Positions 12,601 through 24,600 of a DNA stretch of 64,000 nt are shown in pieces; position 1 is the first letter of the stretch, and every line of letters begins with the position of its first letter. A program made the translations under genes and the position numbers. The DNA lies in the NCBI GenBank assembly GCA_016647705.1, contig CM028338.1:25927077-25991076 (forward strand). The letters are read 5' to 3'. Origin of the DNA: Eucommia ulmoides. Lineage: Eukaryota; Streptophyta; Magnoliopsida; Garryales; Eucommiaceae. The notes under the pieces were generated by a model. That model was given only the letters and a program-made list of their open reading frames with translations, was not told where the DNA came from and searched no databases.

Positions 12601-15600
12601 AAACTCTAGTTGTAAAGATGATTTGTTATGAATGAAAGTTCCCATTTCTCCACATATTTTCTCTTATCTCCTTATTCTCTCTCAAAACTGCAACCTTGAA
12701 CTTCTAACTATCATTATTCAACTCCAACCCCTCTGAAAATTTACCTAGTTTATTTATACCTAACATTATGGTACTTAGATGTATCATTTATACATTTCAG
12801 GATTTAATGTTTGTCCACCCTGTCCCAATCTGAATTAACCGATGAGTTAGTATTATAATCTCATCATATTATGCAACCAGAAGATTAACTACAAGTGACA
12901 AAGTTGTCATTCCTAGTTCAGGCCAGTCCTATAATTACCTCATTCCATCTCTTAATGGCATTTAATGGGTGAAAAAATAATGTGTAATTGCACGGTGATC
13001 AGAGCTAGTGACCTAAACCAAACAAAATATGCTGTGAGCCAGTTTGAAGATTACCGGGTGTAGCAACTCCTGTTGTGTCACCAAGAGAGATCTCAAAGCA
13101 ACCCATATCATGAAGTTCTTTTGCTACATACGCAACTTTTAAAGGAGATATAAGTCCTTCAACTGGGCACCCAACAACACATGATACGTACCTGTTATAA
13201 TTCAGAAACTCCTATGTCAGTCAGAGTTTAACAAATTATAAGTTTGATACAATTAGAATAATAATGAAGATAAATATATAACTTTATTGAACACATGAAT
13301 TTATATTCCAACCAAAGATTCCTAGCAATCAAAGAAATGTTTCACGGTTGTAATATTAGTCCAAGCCAAATTCAAAAAGAACAAACAATTGAAAAAAAAT
13401 AATGGCACAACCAGCATGTTGAATGTTGATCAATACATGGATATGATTTAGAACCCACTATGGGATTTCAAAATGTCAAGGATGCTTATAGGCCATTATG
13501 ATATCTCATGATACTAATGCGAAGACTATGGCACATTAAGGGATTTCTACAAATATATGCTTGTACTTTTTGCCTTACAATTGCTCATTTTTAGAAGTAA
13601 AATTCATCATTAGAAGTATCAAAACTTAAATAAGGTGAGACAAATGTCTCAGTTGAAAAGATTGAACCATATTTTATTACATTATGAATTCTCAAGTCTG
13701 TTTCCCTCTCATCCAATTAAAAAACCACCATGTCCTGAAATTATCACAAATAATGTGTTTTGATATTTGGAAAATGACTCAAAGATACAAAGGCCCCGTT
13801 TGGTTAGTATTTCCGCTCCCGGATTCTTGTTCCCACTCCCAGAATTTTGGAATTGATGTATAGAAACTCATTTGGTAAACACGTTTTTGTTCCCAAGAAT
13901 CCCAACTATTCCCAAAATTTTGGGAGTGATCTTTGAATCCTTAAGAATGTAACAAACAAAAAATTGTTGATTTTTTTCACTCCTAACTTTTTTCATTCCC
14001 AATTCATTCCCACACTTGTGACACACTCGGTATTAGTTGGGAAGCTAAATTATTTGATTGTTACCAAACACGATATATACTTTGCAATTAGTGTTAGCAG
14101 TCAATTTTTAGATCATCCAAGAACATGTCATTGGGAAGTTGTTGTCTGCATTCTTAGATATCTTAAACGTGCACTTGAATGTGGTCTATTGTATAAGAAT
14201 CATGGAGACACTCACGTAGAAGGATACACAAATGCCAGTTGAGCCGGATCTCCTTTAGACAGAAAATCTACAATAGGTTATTGTGTGTTTGTTGGAGGAA
14301 ATCTGATCTCTTGGAAGAGTAAGAAACATAGTGGTAGCCCAATCAAGTGCCGAGTAAAAATATCGAGCTACAGATCATACCACGTGCAATGTGATTTGAT
14401 TGAAACAAATGTTAAAAGAACTTAGGTTCAACCATTCACCTCACATGAGTCTAGTGTGCAATAATCAAGCAAAAGCCCATATAGCACCAAATCCAGTTTT
14501 TCATAAGCAAATGAAGCTCATTAAAGTTGATTGTCAATTTCGAGAAAAATTACTACATAAGTTGTGATCCATACTCGATATGTTTACTCTCTTGATTAGT
14601 TAGCAGATTTATTTAATAAACCATTTGGGGATTCTTGGATAAAAATATATTTGTAACAAACTGGAAGCATACGATATATGTGCCCAACTTGAGAGAGAGA
14701 GTTAGAGGGCACTCTAGTATTTATCTCCGTATTAGGGCTTCCATCCAGGTATGGCCCATGTACGACCCATAATTTATTATAAATAGGGGTAGAGGTTGAC
14801 TATTAAGGTTAAGCCATCTCATTAATTTCATATTCTCCTCTTTGCCTTAACAAAGTTCATTGGTTGTTTTGCATATCATTTCCTTGATATAATTTAATTA
14901 TCCTGAAAGCATAGTCCATAACTATACCAACAGAAGTACCAATAACACAATCTAAATATGAATAATCTCTAGTGAAAAAATCTATTAGAGTGTTAAAAAA
15001 AATAAAAAATCTTTGTTTTCCTTTTCTTTTCTTTTTTTTGGTATAGAAGGTATGTATTAAAATACAAGGTAAAATAGCGTTTTCATATCTCCTACAACAG
15101 AAAGTTACCTACTTTAGTCTGATGTACAAGCAGGTAAAGTGCTTATTTCCAAAGTCGAGGAGTTTAAGGTAAAAACATGTCAAAATACAAAGAGATAAAG
15201 TGCAATAATCCATAATAAAGTATAAAGTACACCGATACACAAACACCCTTATCAATAAAGAAGACATCTAACTAAACTAACACCAAAATCTAGAGCAAAG
15301 TTTGAACCAAATTAATGTCAATTTCATGCATAAGTCCAGGAGATACTGATGTCTTAATTAGAGATTGCAAAAATAGATAAACATGTTTCAAGAAGATATA
15401 CAATCTCAACAAGACGTGCTAAACTTGTATTCCAAAGCTTTTGCAATCACTGCCTAAACGGTGACAATATTAAATTCTCAATAGGATGACGAATTTGCTT
15501 ACACATGTTCAATACGGTATATAATTGATGAATATCACAAAATTCATAATAGTGTTCAATAAGTACTGCGGGATCATTTTAATGTGCATGTATTTTTCTG

Positions 15601-18600
15601 TGAGTGACATTGTGCGGGTGTGGGTGTGTAAGAGAAAGAGGCAGGGGAAGGGGGGGGGGGGGGGGGGGGGGGAGATTTTGGCTTACCCACGAACAGGAAT
15701 TGAGAGCTCTTTAGCGCGACGAGCAACGGCACGATAACGAGTAAGACTCTCTTCAATGCTACAATTAATATTCGACTTTGAAAATGACTCCGAAGCTGAG
15801 GCAAATACAGCTACTTCCTTTGCACCAGCAACAATAGCCGCTTCAAAGCCCTGTTAGCAATTGGTATAATCAGTTATAATTCTGTTCTTCACATATAAAT
15901 CTGTATGTGTGTATATATAGAACTCTTTGAACCCATACTTCTTTCCCGGGAAGAGTACCTACTTTTAAATTAGGCGTCAATACGGGCAATCTAGCACCCA
16001 ACAAATTTCTAACTGCTGCCATTACATCCTTTGCATCTGCCAACTACTTACAGAGAGAAAATAATACAGCAAGAGGGTATATTACAATTAGTTGCATTTA
16101 ATTAAATTACACAATAAAAAATGCGGTATTCAATGTTAAGGGAAATAGAACACACTGTAATTCATAGCACAGAATAGCTCATTACTTCATTATTGGAAGC
16201 AAGAAAGTTTTAATTTCAAGAAATATATGGGACAAATGTTTGGAAATAAAATTGACAAATTGTACTTGAAATCGTGCAAGTTATCCATTGAATGGACCCT
16301 ATCCCATAGCCACACAGAACGCCTCTTTTATCATTGTTCAATTGCTTCATGACAATGGGTGCTGCACCATTACGACTAAATTCTATCCAGAACATTGTTC
16401 TTCTAGACTTGCAGCATGTAACATATCAGCAAGTTAGGAGACGCATATGAGGTGGGCTATTAACCAAATTAAACTTCCTCAAGACCTGATGATGGATGTA
16501 CTACTATAGGAGCTAATGATGTTAAACAAAAAACAACAAACATTGATTTACCTGAGGTACCCATTTTGGCGAGACAAAACTTGTCGCCTCAACAACAGGC
16601 AATCCGGCAGAAACTAATCTACGAATCAATTCAACCTTCATTGGTGTAGGTACAATGGTCTTCTCATTTTGTAAGCCATCCCTCGGACCAACTTCTACTA
16701 TCTTCACATACTTCGGTATACCCCTAAGAAACTGATTTAACAAAACACTAATATTAACGGATGCTATTACACAGAAAAGAGAGGAATGTAATAACGCAGA
16801 GATGATAAAGATGCGGCAATCTGGGGAACAACATAACTTGAAAAGTGGTCCATCATTGGATATTCTGCACACATAGAAAAATGTAACATTGCAACAATTC
16901 ACAGCCTCACCCTATTTGTCATGCCCTTTGCACCTTTGCCATTGCAGGAGGAGCTCAAATGATGTTCAGGCAAGTGAATGGAATCAAACCGGTTACCATA
17001 TACCCCATGATTCCTGCCTAGGCTTGAAGTCCTAGGACTAGAGAAGTCATATTGTGACATGTCTCTCCCTCTTATTCTCCATGTGAACGTGTCTCTGCTA
17101 TTCTCTTCCAAGTCATCACTGTAAAAGACAGTGTTTTAGTGGTCTTCCACAGTATGCATGTTTTTGTTCACAAAATCATAAAGATTCTTTTACTAAGTAC
17201 AGATGCACAAAGATCAATAAGGTCTATTTCTGACATATATCATTACAAAAAACTTCATTACTCTTTTTTCACCTGGATTCTAGACAAGCTTTGGACCACC
17301 TAGGCTAACTGCTAGTGACGATTCTTGTTGGCTAGACAAAAGGGAAAAAGAGAGATGGAGTTTAACAACCCAAAAAACTCAAATACCACTTGAAATTTTA
17401 CATTCTCCTTCACAATTTCTATATTCCACTGCTGAAAAACGAAAATTCGAACCCAAGAAAAAAATGAACAATATCAAGTAGAACAAGAGACGAGGAAAAT
17501 ATCAAAGTGTGCTTCTTGACAATAACGATTGTTGCCATCATAAACCATGAAATTCTTCCTAGAAATACAGGAAAGTATTATACCTAAGGGGGGAAAAGGA
17601 TAGAATAAGTTAGCTTGCATAATATGCAGGGAGTCCTAATGTAAGTATAAGATGTTACACTATCACATATTGAACATAACCATTATAAAGAAAAGAAAAT
17701 ACTCAACATGCGCATAAGCTTACTTCTGATAATAAAAAGGACTCAAGTTCTTGCTAAAATCACGCTTTTGACTTCGTAAATCATGGCATTATCAATTAAA
17801 TATACTGGTCAATAAAAGATGTGGTTATCCAATTATAAGGCATGATTTCCACCAACAAAAGAAACAAAGTAAATGAGAAAAAGAACAACAATATACACTT
17901 TTCCCTCTTAAATTTTGATGTCAGAGAGATTTACCCCCCTTAAATCACGAAATAAGCACATAACTCCTTTGAACTTCAGGTCAAAGTGTAAAAGTGACGC
18001 ATTATTTTAATTTTGATGGAAATTAATGTACATGTGCCTAAAAATGCGTGCCTAATTCAAATTGATTATTGTATGCAAAAAATACCCTTGGTTGTACTTT
18101 CTAATCAAAACAGTTTGTGTGCCCAAGTGGTTCCAACCATAAGGACCCTTACATTTGTATTTTATGATAACATCTCAGTAAACGTTTTGAGTGCTAACAA
18201 TGTTTCTAGCATGTTGATAGAAACATGATCAAAGCTAGAGAAGCCGGATGTAAAGGATTCAAGAAGGAATTACAGATCTAAGACTTGCATGTTGATAAAA
18301 ACAGAATCAAAGTTAGAGAAGACGGATGTCAAGGATTCAAGAAGGAATTATATAATGAAGACTTGTAATTTTTGTTTACTAGGTAAATGCAAATAACCCT
18401 TTCAGTATCCATCTATCTTCAACTTTCTAGAGTATGCACACACTCACTTATTCATGGCTAAAATAAGTTAAAATCAATTGACCCTCAATCCTTGATTTAA
18501 AAATAATTTTATCTCAAAAAGGGTATTTTAGTAATTTTACCATAAGTGAATTTAATGTGGAAAATATTGCGAAATTTTTATTTTAGATCATTTACTAAAG

Positions 18601-21600
18601 ATTAAAAATGATCTTAAATGTTTTTGAAATGATCTAAGAGGTTTGGAAACCATCTTGCTATGAAAAGGGGCCACCAGATTTCTTTTTCGAGAGGTGGTCG
18701 ACCAGACCACTATGCTGGTTGACCAGGATGACCTTGTTGGTCAACCAATGACCTTATGGTAGTTGGACCATATACGAGCTTTTTAGGGAAAAATAATTTT
18801 ACGAAATTGATTGATTCATTCCTTATTTAACTCCAATTTTTCCATACAATTCGAACAGCTTTAAGGATTCTTCCAACATAAAACGTGACTGAAAATCCTA
18901 GATTAACTCAAAACTCCATTGTCAAATCTCCAAAGCTTTTTTGTGTGAGATCTTCTTGAGCCTATAAACTAGAGAGTTCTTAATTATCCATATTGAAAGT
19001 GTTTAAGGGGCTCCAATAGTTGTAATAGTTTATTTATTTTCAAATGGTGTAATCTTAAGAGTGCGGGAAAAACACTAAAAAAATTTTGAGCTATGTGAGA
19101 ATGAATCATAACAACTCAGAGGAAATTTTTGTTTATTTATTTTCGCACCTATCATTGTCTGATTACGCACAAACAGTCAACCGCAATACTGTTCCAAGAC
19201 AAAAACAAGTCAAGACAACCTAGAGCACTCAAAACACACCAGAAAACAGTATGAAACTGGAGATGTCACTAGTTCGGTTTTGGTTCGGTTTCATATAAAA
19301 CCAAAACCAAAACCATTAGAAATATATCAAACCAAAACCGAAACTAAAATCGTCAGTTCGGTTTTAAAATCAAACCATTTAAATTTACACAAAACCAGAA
19401 TCAAAACCGCGAACCGCGAAACCTTTTAAGATTTTTCAATTTTATAAAAACCAAAAATAAAGCCAAAACCGCATATCGTTGTGTTTTATATATAAACAAA
19501 AAAAAAATGGCTAAAATATCAAACATAACTTCTAAAAAAAAAAAACACAAAATAATCTTAATTAAAGTTTTCAACCAGTAACTATAATTAAAATTTCTAA
19601 ACAATAACCATAATTAAAATACTATAGTATACCACAACAATCAAAATCAAATTCTCCAAAGTAAAAACAACGACGATTTTAATCCTGTAAAAAACAAGCA
19701 AACAAGCAAAGATGTGAGAAATGCGATTCAATAACTAAGCTAGTGGTTACGAGCCTTCAATGCCGAATTGTCGATGAGAGAAAGAGAAGAGATGATCCGA
19801 TGGAGGAGTGAAAACTGAATTAGTCGGCTGTAATTTGTGAAGTGAAACCCTATCACTATCACCCTTATATATAAATATATGAGTCGGCTGTGATTTGTAA
19901 AATGAAACCTAATACCCTTTTAATATTATATATATATATATATATATAAAAGATAAAAGGAGGGCTAAAAGTGTAATAAAACACACACACATATATATTA
20001 GGGTTAAAATGTAAATATATAAAAAATAAGGATATATATGTAATAAAAATATTTCTAAAATATCGGTTTCGCGGTTCGATTTTGTGGTTCGGTTTCACGA
20101 TTTCTATTTCAAAACCAAAACCAAAACCAAACCATTTAGTTGGTTTCAAAACCGAACCATTAGGTTCGGTTTCTCCCGGTTACCCATCGGTTCGGTTTTT
20201 TGTGGCATCCCTATATGAAACACACCAAATTACAACCAAATCCAACATCGTTTTTATAACTAAGACAAAATAACGAAAACACACAATATTCTAGATATTC
20301 TAGTTAAGGGTTGCAAGAACAATGCACTCTCTGTTGAACCTGTACAAAAATCCGAAATATATACAGCAAGAATACAATTGACCCCCCCAATTGCTAAGGA
20401 CATGGGTTGGAACTGCTGGAGAGGTGTCTGGACATGAAAGCATGGCAATTAACCTGTTGAATATAGGGCCAGATTTATGTAGTTGCTGCCACATGCCAGG
20501 TGTCACGGTCTTAGCTTATTCTCGCACATGGCCGCTTATCCGTGACCCTTTTCATTTGTTTTCTAAACTAGTTTAGCTTAGATTAGCTTAGTTTAATTTA
20601 TTTATTTCATTTCTTGTAGAAAGACACCATTATGACTCCTCGAGTATAATGATGTCTATTGTGGTCACTTGTATTTTTTTACTTAAAGTATTATGTGGGA
20701 GGACATGCTATTGAAGTCAATCAAGCCTTTCACACCTTGTAGCCTTTGATTATTAATACAATTGTTGTTGTTATTGTAATTGTATTCTTCTCTACATTAC
20801 CGGTATGTGTTGTTGTAGGGAAACTCGTTGCTATTGAAATTGCTTCCGCTATTTAAGATCCTCTGATCTTCAGGCTTGCTACTAGGCGATCTCCTAGTCA
20901 GCGCCGCACGGTCGACTTTCCAGCCTCGAAAGCTTAGACCGTAACAGTTGGTATCAGAGCAACGGACCGATCAGTTGCCTGACCACGTTGGTGAAACACC
21001 ATGTCAACGAAAGATCGTCTCAACGCGCTTGAGCAAAGCGTTTCCCGCATTGACGCTGCTCTAGCTCTTTTGCGAAGCCCTGATGCTAATGGGGAGGGGA
21101 CATCTCAAAACTCCCAAATCGATCACCTGATCAAACAGATGGGCCTAGTTGCCAGGACATCCACTGGCCATCATGCTCAGATGGAACAGTCAGTCCTTGA
21201 TCTCCAAAGCGAGTTGGACGACTTGAAGAACATTGTGTACCGAGCTCTTGCTAGAGACTCCAGTCAACCTACTTCGAGGGTTCACCTTCCCGAACCTCAA
21301 TCCTATAGCGGTTCAAGAGACGCCAAGGAGCTTGAAAACTTCCTCTTTGATGTGGAGCAATACTTTCGGGGCACCGAAGTAACCTCCGAGGAAGAAAAGA
21401 TGACAACAATTTCCATGTATCTTTGTGGTGATGTTAAATTATGGTGACGAACCAAATATGCAGACATGCTGGAGGGAAGCTGCACCATCAATACCTGGGA
21501 AGACCTTAAAGGTGAACTTAAGATACAATTCCTTCCAGAAAATGTCGAGTACACGGCTCGACGACGACTGAGAGAGCTGTAACAGACCGGATACGTCTGA

Positions 21601-24600
21601 GACTGTGTCAAAAAATTTATGGCTCTCATGTTGGACATTCGTACAATGTCCCAAGAGGATAAGTTGTTTTGGTTCCCAGATGGCTTGAAAGATTGGGTAC
21701 ATTAGGAAATACAAAGACAACGTCCTGCTGATTTATCTGCTGCCGTTGCTGATGCAGAAAGGGTAACTGATTACTCTCTTGAACCTACCACTAACCATGA
21801 CAAGAGGAAAGACAGGAATGTCTCCCATTATGATGGAAGTGGAGGTCAATCATCTCGGGAAAGCCCACCAAGACGTTGGAGCAACCCTAACTCAAATTCT
21901 AATTCAAGGAGTCCTCCAAAGAGTCCGCGTCGAGGTCAGCACTCAAAATCTGGCCAATCGTTCAACAACTCAGGGGCATCATTGGGTTCGGCAAACCAAA
22001 AGCCTCATTGGGGCAGACAGGCCCACAAAAATCCAACTCCTTGCGTTTTGTACAACAAGAATCATGATGTATCCGATTATCCACCTAAACATCCTTTGTC
22101 CGCGCTGTAAACATCGATTCAGGAAGAAAATGAACGTCGGGGAAAATATATTGTAGAGCAAGAGAAGGAAACTTCGGGCGAGTTTGATGCTTATCAAATT
22201 AGTACAATTCGTTTGTTGAATGCCATGAAGCGACAACCGGTCGCAAAGAAGAAGGTCATGAAGAAGAACCTCATGTTCGTGGACCTTCGAATTAATGGGC
22301 AGAATTCTTGTGCTTTAATTGACACTAGTACTACGCACCATTTTATGTCCGATAAGGAAGTTAATCGATTGGGCTTACGTGTCGAAAAGTACCCAAGGAG
22401 ATTGAAGGCCGTGAATTCTGAAGCGCGTCCCGTGATTGGAGTCGCCGACACGGTACACACGAAGATTGCTCCGTGGGATGGGTTCCTCAACTTCACCATT
22501 GTTCCCATGGATAATTTTCAAGTGGTATTGGGGATGGAATTCTTTATGGACACTAAGGCGGTCCCAATGCTTTTTGCAGATTCGCTTTGTATGATGGGAG
22601 ATCGATCGTGTGTCATTCCTACAACGCAATATTCGATTGAAGACAAATCCGTTTCGGCTCTGCAACTTGTGATGGAGAAATATCAAGACGACCTTCTAGT
22701 GCTTAGTGGGGGAGAAACTAACCCACAAGTGCCACATTTGATTTCAACAAAAGAGTTATTTGACTATGTTCGAATTGCTTCTCCAAGAGAAATTCCAGAG
22801 GAGTTTCCCCCTCATCCGGATGGGGAAACATCTACAATTATCAAGTTCCCATTGGGCCAATCTGCTTTCATGTTAACCAATAGTGCAAAGACCTACTTAC
22901 TTTCGGTGGGACTACATCCAGAAAGACGGAAGTATCGACTTTGTGTGCCGAAGGTCGGAAATTCGGGGAACAAAGGTACAACAGTTGTAGTGGTGGATAA
23001 AGCATTGAGTTTTACAACCTTATATCCAGCACTTCAATTCCAACATTCCAAGAACACCGCCGCACAAGTTCTGAAGCATGATCCTTAGTTGTGGAATGTT
23101 CCGAGGGGTATTGATTCGTGCTTCAATCTACACAAGTGCTTTGATGTCAACTTGGATCTAGTGAGATTGTCGCAGACAAGCCACTATATCCTCATTCAAT
23201 GGATAAACTCTACAAAACCAACATATCTAGAAGACAGCAGAAGACGCCACAACCGCAGACCAAATCAGAAGCATCATCAGAAGAAGTCTACGAGGACGTC
23301 GACAGCTCAAGTGGGGGAGAATGTCACGGTCTTAACTTGTCCAGTGCTTGTTCTCGCACATGGCCACTTGTCCGTGATCCTTTTCATTTGTTTTCTAGAC
23401 TAGTTTAGCTTAGATTAGCTTAATTTAGTTTATTTCTTTCATTTCTTGTAGAAAGACACCATTATGACTCTTCGAGCATAATGATGTCTATTGTGGTCAC
23501 TTGTAATTTTTTTACTTAAAGTATTATGTGGGAGGACGTGCTCTTGGAGTCATTCAAGCCTTTCACACCTTGTAACCTTTGATTATTAATACAATTGTTG
23601 TTGTTATTGTAATTGTATTTTTCTCTACATTACCGGCATGTGTTGTTGTAGGGAAACTCGTTGCTATTGAAACCAATTCCGCTATTTAAGATCCTCTGAT
23701 CTTCAGGCTTGCTACTAGGCGATTACCTAGTTAGCGCCGCACGGTCCACTTTCCAGCCTCGAAAGCTCAGACCGTGACACTGGGCACATGTGCCAGATCA
23801 TCCTTATTTTTAGCCAAATTTGCTCACATTAACCAATCACCAACAACACCGAGTTGTCTAGCTGAATCTGCCTATCCCGTTGCATCTTTGTTGCGCCGTT
23901 GTGCCCCAACGACTCGCCATGCCACCCACATGTCTCTAACAAGAATGCACTGTTATGCCCCACTCGTCAGCCACGTTGCTCGCATAACTCTATTCAAAAC
24001 ATGATGTTGCGCCCACGTTCTACCTGCATTGCCTTGATCCCGCACCAAAGTCTTTCCTTGGTTTCGTGTCTCGCCCGTGAAACCCAATCCTAACATTGCG
24101 CCTTAGATTGTCTTTCATCTTATGCGAATGCCAATGTTCACCAACATTGCCCAATAACGCCTCATTTTGCCAATGATGCCCAACACCTCGTTCCAACGCC
24201 GCCCAATGCCCACCAACATTGGCCAATGACGCCCTATTTTGTTGACACATGCCGACGCATGTTGGCGCTTGTTGCCTTGGCCCTGTGTTGAGATCTTGCC
24301 CGGTGTCATGCCACGCCCATGGCATCGATCCTAGCATCGTGCCTAGGATCATCTTAAATTGTAGCTTAAGCGACGCCCAATGCCTACCAATAATGTGCCA
24401 CGACGCCTTTGTCTGCCGATGTGCCATACCTCGATGTTTCCCCCAAATCGATATTCTTGGGTAATCCTTACCCCAAACTTCCCACCATATGTAATCCATG
24501 CCTTACACATTACCTCGGTGCACCAATGTCCCTTAGCTCGCCTAGGTACCTTACTGTTAGACCCTAACAATGCTGGAGGACCAAACAGCACCAACTTGGT

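Larger units (their letters stand above)
20501..23779 (+). mobile_element. non-autonomous LTR retrotransposon, gag-protease only
   Basis: Two LTRs (20501-20946 and 23322-23779) start TGTCACGGTC and end GACCGT(A/G)ACA. By hand alignment they differ at about 28 positions, plus a 12-bp deletion between CTTGT repeats in the left copy. The primer site TGGTATCAGAGC (20949-20960) matches the initiator-Met tRNA 3' end, and a purine tract AAGTGGGGGAGAA (23309-23321) abuts the right LTR. Between them is one gag-protease frame. Reverse transcriptase, RNase H and integrase are absent, although the termini are intact. The size and content resemble the terminal-repeat, gag-only elements described in plants. 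Flanks CCAGG and CTGGG are explained by CpG decay of one CCGGG duplication. Sense is opposite to HMGCL. Confidence 0.88.

Noticed and set aside
15525-15804. Plus- and minus-strand frames spanning the poly-G run
   Set aside because: Both are shadows of HMGCL exon 5 and its intron; the Gly or Pro runs come from the G23 tract.
16720-16731. Alternative acceptor (ttcttag) for HMGCL exon 3
   Set aside because: Using it drops 8 nt and puts [12 protein letters not shown] out of frame with exon 2; the upstream cag restores phase 0 and the FLRG residues seen in homologues.
21303-21720. Minus-strand frames of 93-111 codons
   Set aside because: They are antisense shadows of the gag coding region at 21001-22200.
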